NCBI RefSeq assembly: GCF_040802235.1
Contig: NC_133161.1
Coordinates: forward strand, 107,215,001 to 107,279,000
Length of the DNA: 64,000 bases
Direction: 5' to 3'
DNA from: Manis javanica
Taxonomy: Eukaryota > Chordata > Mammalia > Pholidota > Manidae
The position numbers were made by a program, and so were the translations under genes. The notes below the pieces were generated by a model. It searched no databases, had not been told where the DNA came from, and worked only from the letters and a program-made list of their open reading frames with translations. Numbering within the stretch: the stretch's first letter is position 1; each line of letters starts with the position of its first letter. Below are positions 13,175 through 24,230 of this stretch, piece by piece.

Positions 13175-13808
13175 GTTTGTACATGGTGCCCTCTACTGTC
13201 CAGAAGCTCTATTCTGGAGCTGCTGAGCCCCTGAAGCAATGTCAGGGGTCGCAGGGGAGCGGTACTGGTGCCTAGGGGTAGGAAAGAGCTGTTCCCTGGC
13301 TCCTGGCTGCTGTGTCTGTCTCCACTGCTTGAGCCAGAAGGCAAGGCACACAGGTATAAGTTTTTTCCCAGAGCAGCCAGATATGGATCCCTGCTTTCCA
13401 CAAGAGGCCAGAATCTCAGTCTCCCCAGGAACTCTGCCTTTATTAATTTTCAAACCCAGTAGTCAAGCGAGTCTCATGAAAGCACCATGAAATTTAGGTT
13501 TGTGCTCACAGAGCAGATCTCCAGAGCTAGATATTCAGCAGTCCCAAGCCTTCCACTCCCTCCCTGCTCCATTTCTCTTCCTCCCACTGGTGAGCTGGGG
13601 TAGTGGAGGGGCTTGGGTCCTGAGGAGCCACAGCTCTTGTACGTTACCCCATTCTCTGAGGTCTGCTCTTTTCTCCAGGTATGTGCAGTCTGATGCTGTC
13701 CTCTTTCCTGTTGCTCTCTCAGGATTAGTTGCACCAATTAAATTTTCTAATTGTATCCAGTTTTAGGAGGACGCCTGTGTCTCTTCTCTAGTGTGGCCAT
13801 CTTTAGTC
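13175..13808 (-). other. L1-B 5'UTR/promoter region
   Basis: GC-richer sequence upstream of ORF1. It contains blocks shared with L1-D (52914-53030) and L1-F (61885-63080), such as the complement of 'ctggagctgctgagc' and 'aggaaagagctgttccc'. It ends with the L1-type start GGACTAAAGATGGCC on the minus strand. Open frames here on either strand are taken as chance. Confidence 0.7.
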
Positions 13809-13824
13809 CTTTTTGCTATCCTTT

Positions 13825-16512
13825 CATTTTTAATGTGTGTATGTGTTTGGGTCAGAAATGAGACTCTTGTAGACAGGTTATAGATAGATCTTGTTTCTTT
13901 ATCTATTGTGCCACTCTATGTCTTTTCATTGGTGCATTCAGTCCATTTACATTTAAAGTGACTATTGATAGATAAGTACTTATTGCCATTTTATTGATTG
14001 TTTTCTGGTTGTTTTTTTTTAAATCTGTTCATTTATTTCTCTCATACTTTTCTCGTGTTATTGATGGTTTTCTTTAGTGTTGTAACTGTATTTCTCTCTT
14101 TTTTTTACGTTTATTTTTGTGTGTGTGTGTGTATGTGTATTTATTGTAGGCTTTAGTTTTGTGGTTACCAAAGATTCAAAGATAGCTTTTTACAACATAA
14201 TAGTCTATCTTAAATTGCTGATTACACTATTTCAAACACAATCTAAAGGTACTTTCTTTTCCGTCTTCTCCCTCCTCCACATTTTTCATATTAGATGTCA
14301 TCATCTGCACTTTTTGTGTATCCCTTGACTGATTTTCTGTATAGTTGATTTTGCTTCTTTTTTGCTTTAATTTCATACTTGGTAATTGGTCTACAACCTT
14401 TACTGTGGGTTTATTTTCACTGGTGAAAGCTACTTAGCCTTAGGGTCATTTCCATCTACAGCAGTCTCTTTGCTATATTATGTAAGACTAGCTCGTGGTG
14501 GCATATTCCTTCAACTTTTATTTATCTAGAAATTGTTTAATACCTGCTTCAAATTTAAGTGATAATCTTGCAAGGTAAAGGACTCTTGGTTGGAGGTCCT
14601 TGTGTTTCAATTTATTAAGTATATTTTGCCACTACCTTCTGGCCTGTAGAGTTTCTGTTAAGAAGTCAGCTGATAGCCTGATGGGATTTGCTGTATAAGT
14701 AATCTTTTTTCTCTCTCTCTCTGGCTGCTTTCAACACTCTCTCCTTCTCTTTTATCTTTGCAATTTTAATTATTATGGTGGTGTTGTCTTGCTGGGGGAT
14801 TCCTTTTGTTACAGGATCTCTGCACTTCCATGACCTGAGTGTCTATTTCTTTCCTCAAGTGGAGAAGTTTTCAAGAATTCCTTCCTTAAGAGAGTTTTTA
14901 ACCCTTTCTCTTTCTCTTCTTCTGGTACCCCTATTATGCAAAGATTGTTTTGTTTCGATTGGTCACATAACTCTCTTATCATTCTTCTACTTCTAGAAAT
15001 CCTTTTTTTCTCTGTTTCTCAGCTTCTTTGTTTTCGTGTTCTCTGATTTCTAACTCTTTCACCATTTCCTCTACCTGACCAAACTACTCTAAAATCCCTC
15101 CATTGTAGGTTTCATCTCAGATACTGTATTCTTCAGCTCTGAGTGGCCCTTTTTCATGTCTTCTATCTCTTTATTGAAGTCCTTCCTGAGATCTTGAATA
15201 TGTTCCTGGAAATCCGTGAGCATGTTCATGACTTTTACTTTGAAATATTTGTCAATAAGATTGGTAATCACTGTCTCATTTAGCCCTCTTTCTGGGGTTC
15301 TGTCCTGTAATTTTGTTTAGATCATTTTCCTCTACCTGCTCATTTTCTCAGGGATTCTGTGTTTCTTCCTTTCTATTAGATGTCTCTGTTATGCTTTCTG
15401 GTATAGAGTAATAGCTTTATGAAGAAGGTGTGCTCTGGTGCCCAGAAGCTCAAATTCTTTACCCTTTAGAGCCTGGTTCTATTTTGTGGTGGCCCCAGCT
15501 ACTGTCATGCAATGGGTGGGGCGCCTTTCTGTCTGGTGTCTGTAGTGGACCAAGTCTGTGTGGGCAGTGTGCTTGAGCTGCTGCCTTTGTGATCACCTCA
15601 GGAATCTCTGTTGGGCTCGCTGTGGGAGGGGACACCCTCCACCTGGCCTGCAGTAATGGCAGGGCTGTAGGATTAATGGGGTGGGCAGACTGATGTGTGG
15701 CCCTGCCCCAGCTGGACACACAGCACCAGGTTTGGACACCCACAGGGAGGAAGGAGCTCTTGGGGCTGGCTCCTCTGGGCACCTCCCTGGTTGGGCTGAA
15801 ATGGAGCCAAGGAAGCTAGAAGAGTCTCCCTCTGCCTGCCAGGCAGCAAATTCTGATACTGCTGCTGTGCCAAGTGGGCTGGCTCACAGCCACGCATGCA
15901 GGGGGAGCCTCTGGAACAGCACTGCCACCAATGGGGATGGAGTGTCTGGAGCTCTCGAGAGTTCCCGAATTGCTGGGCCAAGAAAGAGCTGTGGAGGTAT
16001 CTTCTCTCTTCCCTTTCTCCTGGGGAGAGAATTCTATCCAACCCTTGCCCTTCTGGTATTCCTCCCACTGCTGGCAAGTCTTTCAGACTGCCGCCTGTGC
16101 ATTGGGAATCTGGACTAGCACACTGGCTGGAGACTCAGCCTCCTAAAGTGTTCTACCTGTCCCTGGTGTCCAGCCCCACTAGTCACCAGAACCCAATATA
16201 GTGTGGGCTCGTGCTCCCAGAGCAGATCTCCAGGGCCAGGTGTGCAGCGCTCCTGGGCTTCTACTGACTCCCTGCTCTGTTCCTCTTTCTCCTGCCTGTA
16301 GGATGGGATTGGGGGAGGGCTTGGGTCTTGCCCAATCTCAGCTTTGCCACTTTACCTTTTCCTGTGTGGTCCTCTCTTCTTCCCCCAGTGCAGGGGGTCT
16401 CTCCTTCAGGCTTCGGGTCATTTTCAAGTTTCATTGCATTTGCTGTATTTTCTTCTTCTATGTGTTCCTGGGAGGAGGTTTCCACCTTGAATTCCCCTTC
16501 CACCATCTTTAA
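13825..16512 (-). mobile_element. L1-A, 5' part (ORF2 start, ORF1 remnant, 5'UTR)
   Basis: Continuation of the L1 at 5465-7856 after the L1-B insertion. It holds the beginning of the endonuclease (13825-13980), an inter-ORF region, a badly decayed ORF1 (about 14480-15340; coiled-coil piece DFQEHIQDLRKDFNKEIEDM at 15089-15271) and a 5'UTR to about 16512. The sense strand there begins AAAGATGGTGGAAGGGG. The ORF1 reading frame has many breaks, consistent with greater age than L1-B. Confidence 0.8.
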
Positions 16513-16996
16513 TCCCTACACTGTGTTCCCTCTCTTTGAACCTGGGCAAAACGTTGTGTCTGCCTTGACCAATAAAGTGTAGTAGAGGTGAAGCTTCCAA
16601 GGCTACCTCATTAAATGGCAGGCACTTCCACTTGCTCTTAGGGCACTCACTCTTGGCACTCAGCCACCGTGCTGTGAGGAAGATCAGCTAGTCAGAGAAG
16701 TTGTATGGAGGTGTTCCAGCAGTAAGCTCAGCTGAGGTCCCAGCCAGCAACTGCCAGCACCAACTGCTGGACACGAGTAAAGCCTCCTCCAGCTGATTCT
16801 AGCCACCAGCCATGAAGTCATAGGTGGTTTACAAGTCTTGCCAGGTAAGGCCCCAGACATCGCAGAGCAGAGACAAGCTCTTTTTACTGTGCCCTGTGCA
16901 AATTCCTGATGTACAGGACCAGTGAATATAATACAAGGGTTGTTTAACGTTTGGGGCTCTTTGGTATACAGCAGCAGATAACTGGTATACCATGTA
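16513..16996 (+). repeat. MLT1-like LTR (ERVL-MaLR)
   Basis: Plus-strand order of landmarks: 'ttgaccaataaagtgtagtagaggtga', 'ccaaggctacctcattaaa', 'ctgaggtcccagccagcaactgcc', and the terminal 'agcagcagataactg'. These match the remembered layout of MLT1 LTRs. It abuts the 5' end of L1-A. Confidence 0.6.
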
Positions 16997-17449
16997 ATAG
17001 GAGAAAATGAGGGTTAATGGTGATAGGAGTCTAGTGAAGTTTTCTTTTGATTAGTTCTCTTTTGAGGTAGGAAGGTACTAAAACGTCTAGGGAACAGGCC
17101 AAGTGCACATCCTGGCCAAAGCTCTCAAGAGTTCAAAAGCATTAATAATGCCAAAAAGAGAGACATATGTCAAGTTCCTGTTAGGCTGTGCTTCAGAGTT
17201 ATTTTCCAGGTTCTAATTGTGATAATGAGGCATGATTACATTGGCAAATTTGTGATCATAGATGATCACAGAGGTGGGAATTTGGGGAATATCACAGGTG
17301 GTTTGGTTTTATTGTGCCAATAACCAGAGCTGGCATCGTGGACCAAGAGGAGGCACAAGAAAAACACACAGGAGAGGAAGTTCTGGGATTCTTTTTCTAG
17401 GGATGTGATACACACATAGAAATAAAATACCTCAATGAAAAAAAATGAA

Positions 17450-17850
17450 ATGACATTTTGGCACATGCTACAACTATACATGATCCTGGAAAATATTATG
17501 CTAAGTGAAATAAGCCACATATAAAAAAATAAATACTGTATGATTCAATTTACAAGAAATGTTCAGAATAAACAAATCTGTACATACTGAAAGTAGATTA
17601 GTGGTTGCCAGGGGCTGAGGAAAGGAGAGAATGGAGAATTAGTGTGTAATGTGAACAGTTTCTTTGGGGTAATGAAAAAGTTCTGGGGAGGAATTCTGCA
17701 GTGGGATGTCAGATGGAGAGAGCTGGAAATGGTGATGATCGCACAACATTGTGAACATGGTTTATAGTACTAAATTGTGTCCTCTAAAATGGTATATTTT
17801 AGGTTATGTACCTTTTGCTATAATTTCAATTTTTTAAGGATACTGAAAGA
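17450..17850 (+). repeat. Ancient L1 (L1M-type) 3' end
   Basis: Carries the typical old-L1 3' terminal order: 'atgctaagtgaaataagcca', 'actgtatgattcaattta', 'agtagattagtggttgccaggggctg', 'gcacaacattgtgaa', 'aaaatggtatattttaggtta'. It is diverged and 5'-truncated. Confidence 0.75.
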
Positions 17851-18639
17851 GCAAATGCTTTAAGGTTCTTAGAGCAATTTGCCAGACAACATTAGCACCT
17901 CCTTGAGGTTCAAGGTCCTGAAGGTCAAGGAGATGCGTCAACATGATTAAGGGTTTTTCTCCATCCACTCACCTGAGCAGGGACAGCCCACATTAGGCAG
18001 ATAGTTGGGGGTCCTCCCTCTGAGTGAGAGGAGCCGAAGGAGTTCAGGACTGGTGCAGGGAAGCAATTGCAGTGATCAGCCACAGGTTGTAAACTGGGTG
18101 AGGGCAGAGTGGTCCTGAAGGAGGTGGAAAGAGTGGAAAGCAGTTGGATTAATGGAAAGGAGGTCCTGGTAAGGCTGGAGGATCTCTGGAGTGGGATGCC
18201 AGATGGATTGATGTGGAAAAGCCCAGGTGGGGGTGCTGGTGTGGGATGCCTGAAGTTGAGGTTGTGCAGGGAGCGGATGTGGGTGCTGGTTGAGACCGGA
18301 GTCCACTCTGGTCACGGACAGAGGGCAGGGCTGAGGGACGCTGGATGCAAGGTGTTTGGGGGAGGATAGGTCCACGCGCTAAGAAGCCAGGGCGCTGGGA
18401 CAGTCATCTCCTTGCATTCGGAAATGCCCCAGACATTCCAAATGAAAAGGACAGGAAAGCATAACCACAGCTGGAAGGCTGAGAGCCAGGGAGCCAGGGT
18501 CTCCATTAGACTGCGCCCAGCCAGCATGACAGGTGGTAGAGTAGGATTCATGAGCTTCAAAAATGGAAGGTTAGAATCACGGGAAGATAGTGGCATGAGT
18601 AGTTCAGTGGAAATCTCCTGCCAAAAACATATATATTTA
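17851..18639. other. Non-coding, partly L2-like sequence
   Basis: No gene recognised. Parts of 17985-18400 ('ggagtgggatgcc', 'gctggaggatctctgg') resemble L2-derived sequence weakly. The open frames are short and unsupported. Confidence 0.4.
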
Positions 18640-19184
18640 TGAAAATACAATAAATACAACTATTCTTAAAAGAGACACCAGTGGATACAGTACAACAGCC
18701 AGGATAAACATCTACATCTGTGACAACTCAACAGTGCATGAGGGGGTAAGTTACAAGCCATGGCCATGTGGGTCCCGAATGCCCCCCAACCGCAGAACCT
18801 GGCAGGATGAAAGGAGTTGGAATGGGGAGGCAGTGAAAGCCCAACACTGCTAAACAACCAGTTCTAGAAATCTGCACCCGGAGCACAGACATAAGGTGCA
18901 TGGGGTGCTGGATATTAGAGAAACAGAAAAGCAAAACCTGTGGCAGGTCCCCACAACCAGCACCCCTGAGTCAAAAGAAAAGAGAGTGCTTTTTGCAAGT
19001 CTTAAAGAGACAGGGAACACACAGATGGAGAAAGTCATCCCGGCACACTCAGCCAGCAGCTGGGAATCCCGGGGTACTTTACGTGCCCTAACCCCATGGG
19101 CAGCAGCACAGCTCTGAAGCCCCTCACGGCACTACACAGCCTGCCAGTCGTTCCCCCAACTGGCATGGACCATGACACACTGCC

Positions 19185-19500
19185 CCAGTAGTGGGAGAGT
19201 GGCAGTGTGCGCTGGGGGTGGTAGCGCCCGAGGGGACCGGGAGTGGCCAGTGTGTGCCAGCAGTGCCAGAGGGGACCAGGAGTGGCTCAAGTGAACCTGC
19301 TGCAGTGGTGACCGATTAGCCTGGGAGCAGCCCACATGCACTGGTGGCAGTGTCGCCAGAGGGGCCCTGGAGTGATCTGCATGAGCCCGAGGCACTGGCA
19401 ACTGAGCAGCCAGGAGTGGCCCACGCATGCCAGCAGTGGTGGTGCCAGAGGGGCAAAGGAGAGGCCAGGTGCATACCTGTAGTGGTGCCAGAGGAAACAG
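19185..19500 (+). repeat. Degenerate tandem units in L1-C 5'UTR
   Basis: Blocks of roughly 60-70 bp recur with the core 'gccagaggggacc..gagtggcc' followed by 'catgcca..agtg'. Examples start near 19230, 19265, 19350 and 19440. This resembles monomer-type L1 promoters seen in some mammals. Unit borders are by eye. Confidence 0.5.
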
Positions 19501-19824
19501 CCGTGCTTCCAGCAGCCGACGGGAATCCCAGCCCAATGCACAGTGACCCGGGCCACACACAAAGGCTGCTGCTGGCACATAGCTGCAGGGCAGGGGCACT
19601 GTTATCATGCAGGAGCACACCTGGCATGCCGGCCACTCCCTGCAGGGCTCTGTGCTGTTCTGATGGGACCCTACCCACAGCAGTTTAGGGGATTAACCCA
19701 GTGGCTCCCCCAGGAGTGCAGGTGACACAGGCAGCAGAGAAGGGCAAAGATTCCAGCAAGCAGGAAAGGACTTTCTTCTCCCAGCTGACACACCTGCAAC
19801 CTGCCTACAGCCACTGCTATCACC

Positions 19825-20675
19825 ATGAAAAGGCAAAAAAATTTAGTCCACTCCAAGATAGTTCAGACAACACCTGAGAGAGGATCTGCAGAGACAGACC
19901 TAACCAGTATCCCGGAAAAAGAATTCAAAATAAAAATCATAAACATACTGACGGAACATCAGAGAAATATAGAAGAGCTAAGGGATGACGTCCAGAGGGA
20001 GATTACAGAAATGAAACAATCTCTGGAAGGCTTTATAAGCAGAATGGATAAGATGCAAGAGGCCATTGATGGAATATAAACCAGAGAACAGGAACGCATA
20101 GAGGCTGAAGCAGAGAGAGATAAAAGGGTATCCAGAAATTAAACAATATTAAAAGAACTGTGTGACCAATCCAAAAGGAATGATATCCACATTATAGGGA
20201 TACCAGAAGAAGAAGAGAGAGAAAAAGGAATAGAAAGTGTCTTTGAAGAAATAATTGCTGAGAACTTCCCCAAACTGGGGGAGGAAATAATTGCCCAGAC
20301 TACCAAAGCACACAGAACTCACTAGAGAAGGGGTCCAAAGAGGACAGCACGAAGACACATAATAATAAAAGTGGCAAAGATCAAGGACAAGGACAGAGTA
20401 TTAAAGGCACCAGAGAGAGAAAAATGGTCACCTACAAAGGAAAACCCATCAGGCTATCATCAGACTTCTCAACAGAAACCTTCCAGGCCAGAGGAGAATG
20501 CGATGATATATTTAATGCAATGAAACAGAAGGGCCTTGAGCCAAGGATACTGTATCCAGCACGATTATCATTTAAATATGAAGGAGGGATTAAACAATTC
20601 CCAGACAAGCAAAAGTTGAGGGAATTTACCTCCCACAAACCACCTCTACAGGGTATTCTAGAGGGACTGCTCTAG
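19825..20675 (+). pseudogene. L1-C ORF1, broken
   Basis: The ATG at 19825 (MKRQKNLVHSKIVQTTPE) opens a coiled-coil segment to a TAA at 20077-20079. The RRM region is in other frames, and the C-terminal domain is open at 20424-20675 (LSFKYEGGIKQFPDKQKL), ending at the natural stop. Length is close to that of L1-B ORF1. Not functional. Confidence 0.8.
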
Positions 20676-21430
20676 ATGGGAGTACTCCTAAAAAGAGCAC
20701 AGAAAAAAACACCCAACATATGAAGAATAGAGGAGGAGGAATAAGAAGCAAGAGAAATAAAGAATCATCAGACAGTGTTTATAATAGCTCAATAAGCGAG
20801 TTAAGTAAGACAGTAAGGTAGTAAAAAAGCAAATCTTGAACCTTTGGGAATCACGAATCTAAAGCCTGCAATGGCAATAAGTACATATCTTTCAATAATC
20901 ACCCTAAATGTAAATGCAAATTAAAACCACAATGAGATATCATCTCACACCAGTAAGGATGGCTGCCATCCAAAAGACAAACAACAACAAATGTTGGCAA
21001 GGTTGTGGAGAAAGGGGAACCCTCCTACCCTGCTGGTGGGAATGTAAATTAGTTCAACCATTGTAGAAAGCAGTATGGAGGTTCCTCAAAATGCTCAAAA
21101 TAGACTTACAATTTGACCCAGGAATTCCACTTTTAGGAATTTACCCTAAGAATGCAGCACCCAGTTTGTAAAAGACAGATGCACCCCTATGTTTATCACA
21201 GCACTATTTACAATAGCCAAGATATGGAAGCAACCTAAATGTCCATCAGTAGATGAATGGATAAGGAAGATGTGGTACATGTACACAATGGAATATTATT
21301 CAGCCATAAGAAGAGAACAAATTGTACCATTTGCAACAACAGGGATGGAGCTAGAGGGTATTATGCTCAGTGAAATAAGCCAGGCAGAGAAAGACAAGTA
21401 CCAAAAGATTTCACTCATCTGCAGAATATA

Positions 21431-22415
21431 AGAATAAAGAAAAACTGAAGTAACAAAACAGCAGCAGAATCACAGAACCCACGAATGGACTAACAGTAAC
21501 CAAAGGGAAAGGGACAGGGAATGATGGGTGGGAAGGGAGGGAGAAGGGTGGGAAAAAGAAAGGGGAGATTACAATTAGCATGTATAATGTGGAGGGGTCA
21601 CAGGGCGGGCTCTACAACACAGAGAAGACAAGTAGTGATTTTCCAGCATGTTACTATGCTGATGAAAAGTGACTGTGAAGGGGTATGTGGGGGGGGGGGG
21701 GCTTGGTGAAGGGGGAGCCTAGTAAACATAATGTTCTTCGTGTAATTGTAGACTAATGATAACAAAATAAAAAAATGGAAGGATTAGCTTCTCACTGAGC
21801 TGTCTTTTCATCCCACATCACTCCAATTCACCCAAGGGCATCTGGCTGGAACAGACCCCGTCATACTGAGGATGTGGAGTTGTCATGACAACCGCATCTC
21901 CATCACCATTGCATTTTGCCAGGGGGTGGGTCCTGGCATCCACTTCTATGGAAACAGCCAGGCTCACATTCTGGACGGAGAGCGTCATCATCTGGAAGAC
22001 CTTTACTGATCTGGGATTATTTCTCTTACCAGCCTTACTGTCTCCTTTAGGACGCTTTCCAGGATTATTCCATAGCCCTCCTCCCTGGCCCAATCTGGCT
22101 TCTACCATGGGTCCCTGATTTGAGGAGAGGAGGAGGAAGCCATGCAGGGAGTATGGGGTATGTGAAAGTTCATGCGAGAGGTCATCAGGAAAGACAGCCC
22201 TAATATTTCATTCAACCAATATTTATTAAGAACCCACTATATTCTGGGAATTGTGCCAGTGCCAGGGACATAGTGGTAAATAAAATGAAATTCCAGTCCT
22301 CATGGAGGGGACATTTTATTAGTAGGAGGAAGACAGATAATAAATAGACTAGCAAAACATACAGTGCATTGCTGTCCAGTAGAAACAGAGTGGGAGCCAC
22401 TCAGGTCATTTTTAC
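21431..22415 (+). repeat. Duplicated ~1 kb segment, copy A
   Basis: Comprises the last ~345 bp of L1-C plus ~640 bp of non-L1 flank (21776-22415). It matches 35493-36478 in the same orientation at roughly 90% by eye. Both copies share the L1 tail joined to 'tggaagg.ttagct', an old L2-like stretch ('caaccaatatttattaag') and the beginning of a hAT-like element ('ctgtccagtagaaacagagtgggagcca'). Copy A is cut at 22416 by retroposon E. Confidence 0.8.
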
Positions 22416-23014
22416 TATTTTATTTTGAGAGGGCATCTCTCATATTTGTTGATCAAATGGTTGTTAACAACAATAAAATTCTGTATAGGGGGGTCAATGC
22501 TCAATGCACAATCATTAATCCCCCAAGCCTAATTCTCATCAGTCTCTGATCTTCTGAAGCATAATGAACAAGTTCTTACATGGTGAACAAATTCTTACAT
22601 AGTGAATAAGTTCTTACATGGTGAACAGTGCAAGGGCAGTCATCACAGAAACTTTCAGTTTTGATCATGCATTATGAACTATAAACAATCAGGTCAAATA
22701 TGAATATTCATTTGATTTTTATGCTTGATTTATATGTGAATAACACATTTCTCTATTATTATTATCATTATTTTTAATAAAATTCTGAAGTGGTACGTAG
22801 ATTCAAGATAAAGGTAGAAATCATAGTTTGGTGCTGTAAGAGGGCAAATGTAGATGATCAGGTGTGTGCCTATAGACTAAATATTAATCCAAGCTAGACA
22901 AGGGCAACAAAACATCCACAGATGCAGAAGATTTCTCCCAAAACAGGGGGGGTGAGGTTCTAAGCCTCACCTCTGTTAATTCCCAATTTCTCACCTGATG
23001 GCCCCCCTGCAACT

Positions 23015-23073
23015 GTGCCTGTCTTAGGTTGTTCCTTCCTTGAGGAATCTTACCCGTCTCTGGCTAACCAGTC
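23015..23073 (-). promoter_or_regulatory. CTE-like RNA export motif in E copy 1
   Basis: On the minus strand the segment has GACGGGTAAG, a short hairpin-forming spacer (complementary GATTCC and GGAAC-type arms), then ACCTAAGACAGGCAC. These two half-sites are the NXF1-binding internal-loop sequences of type D retrovirus constitutive transport elements. Only one loop is present, against two in the provirus at 25834-25952. Function is inferred from sequence similarity alone. Confidence 0.65.
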
Positions 23074-23373
23074 ATCTTCCGGGGCCATACAGGGAAATGT
23101 TAAGTTGGTAAGTGAGAGAGAAGCCATATTGTTTGAAAAGGTTTGCTTTTTACTTCTTTGCAGATTTATGCCCTGTGGCTTTTATGCCCAGCATTTGTCT
23201 TGAGGTATCTTTACCACTTGGAAGAATTATGATACTCAGTAAATTCGATATGAGGCATGAATTCTATTTAAGGGTTGTAATTAGGAAGGAAGAAGAAAAG
23301 CTATAGGAGTAGCAGACGGAAGAAAACATGGGAAGATTGATTATTTCTTTGACATATCTTCTTGTAGAGTAAC

Positions 23374-23922
23374 TTAAGCATGTATAGGTTTTAAACTACT
23401 AATTAAATTGCATACACACATTAACATAATAGGAATACAGTTACATAACCAAAGCAGACCTATAATTACCAGCCATCTCCAGTGAAACCAAGAAAACCAA
23501 TTAGGCACCCTAGGCATTTGTGAAAACTTATCTATGATATGGTGGATATTGTCCAACTGAACTTGAACAGTCTGAGAGAAATCAGACAAATTAAAACAAC
23601 CCATTCCTGGGGACTGTTCACATCCCATATGTTCTTTTAACAGCAGATAGTCTGTAGTCTCAAGATTTTGGAGTGCTGCAACTTGCACTTCTCCTAATTC
23701 TTGGCTGAGTTCCAAAAGTATAGATCCAGTCAAATTTGTTGTTTTACTGTATGCACAGGCCAGCTTAGATATCTCCTTCTTCGGTCCAATGGAAATTCCA
23801 GGAACCAGTGGGATGATGCAGCTACAACTGCAACAGCACCAGGATCTTTGTTGAGGTTTTTTGATGATCATCTTCTGGAACGACTCTTCCAAAGTATATT
23901 GATGTTGGAACTTCTTCTTCAT
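23374..23922 (-). pseudogene. Retroviral TM envelope remnant in E copy 1
   Basis: A 182-codon open frame with features of a retroviral transmembrane subunit. These are an SNLTGSILLELSQELGE-type heptad region (TTNLTGSILLELSQELGE), an ISU-like LQNLETTDYLLLKEH, a disulfide loop GCEQSPGMGC, and a membrane span WLVIIGLLWLCNCIPIMLM. The loop normally reads C-X6-CC; here the first Cys of the pair is Gly. The frame follows immediately after integrase C-terminal sequence, with no SU coding region between. A full envelope is therefore absent. The start is arbitrary, and protein expression is doubtful. Confidence 0.7.
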
Positions 23923-23939
23923 ATCGTATCTTAGTTCAT

Positions 23940-24060
23940 TTTCTCGGTAGCCAAATTAGGCTTTGATCCTCTGTATAAACACAAACAGACCCTTTGCCCA
24001 CACTTTGATATGCCCTTTATACCATTGTGAAGAACTTATTGGAGGTCACCGCACAGGAAC
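23940..24060 (-). pseudogene. Integrase C-terminal remnant in E copy 1
   Basis: On the minus strand, residues KGSVCVYTEDQSLIWLPRK then a stop are readable just before the TM frame. WYKGHIKVWAKG lies upstream in another frame. The pattern matches the tryptophan-rich end of retroviral integrase and parallels GRGSVCIYDQQNSEPRWLP in the nearby provirus (28390-28450). It marks the pol-env junction. Confidence 0.6.
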
Positions 24061-24230
24061 TGCTTTTTTATTTCTTTTTTTTAAGAGAAAGGAATATTAT
24101 CAGAAAAATGTACTTCCATAGCTGATCATCTGACACCCTTTAAATGATCAAAATTAAGGATATTTAAAGCATGCATTAATCATTGATTTACAGTTAGCTT
24201 TATCCTATCAGGGAGTAATCGCCCTTTCCT

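Larger units (their letters stand above)
7857..13808 (-). mobile_element. L1-B, full-length LINE-1 inserted in L1-A
   Basis: About 5.95 kb on the minus strand. The left end is a T-rich tail followed by the antisense 3'UTR. Then come ORF2 (8211-12022), a short inter-ORF region, ORF1 (12321-13174) and a 5'UTR reaching 13808, where the sense strand begins GGACTAAAGATGGCC. A target-site duplication of about 15 bp flanks it. ORFs carry few but definite breaks, so it is younger than its host L1-A yet not active. Confidence 0.9.
18640..21775 (+). mobile_element. L1-C, internally deleted LINE-1
   Basis: Plus-strand L1 about 3.1 kb long. It has a long 5'UTR (about 18640-19824), ORF1 remnant (19825-20675), inter-ORF sequence and only the first ~10 codons of ORF2. 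It then jumps near 20902 to the last part of ORF2 (20910-21430), the 3'UTR and a short A-rich tail at 21762-21775. About 3 kb of ORF2 (endonuclease, RT) is missing. The 5'UTR is of a different type from L1-A/B/D/F. Its 3' end is shared with a second copy at 35493-35815. Confidence 0.85.
22416..24228 (-). mobile_element. Retroposon E, copy 1 (retroviral 3' end)
   Basis: Read on the minus strand it runs: remains of the integrase C-terminus (about 23940-24060), a retroviral TM frame (23374-23922), a single CTE-like motif (23015-23073), a terminal ~600 bp ending TGAGAGATGCCCTCTC, and an A-rich run at the insertion boundary. An AATAAA-like signal ('caacaaata' here, 'caataaata' in copy 2) sits ~20 nt before the end. 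The copy 2 end is followed by a long A-rich tail. It looks like a retrotranscribed polyadenylated retroviral RNA rather than an LTR-flanked provirus. The right border is uncertain. Confidence 0.65.

Noticed and set aside
15459..16512. Frames of 81-145 codons in the L1-A 5'UTR
   Set aside because: Both strands are equally open, and no relation to a known protein was seen.
19132..19688. Overlapping frames of 97-162 codons on both strands
   Set aside because: They fall in the GC-rich L1-C 5'UTR repeats, and the stop-free frames follow from composition.
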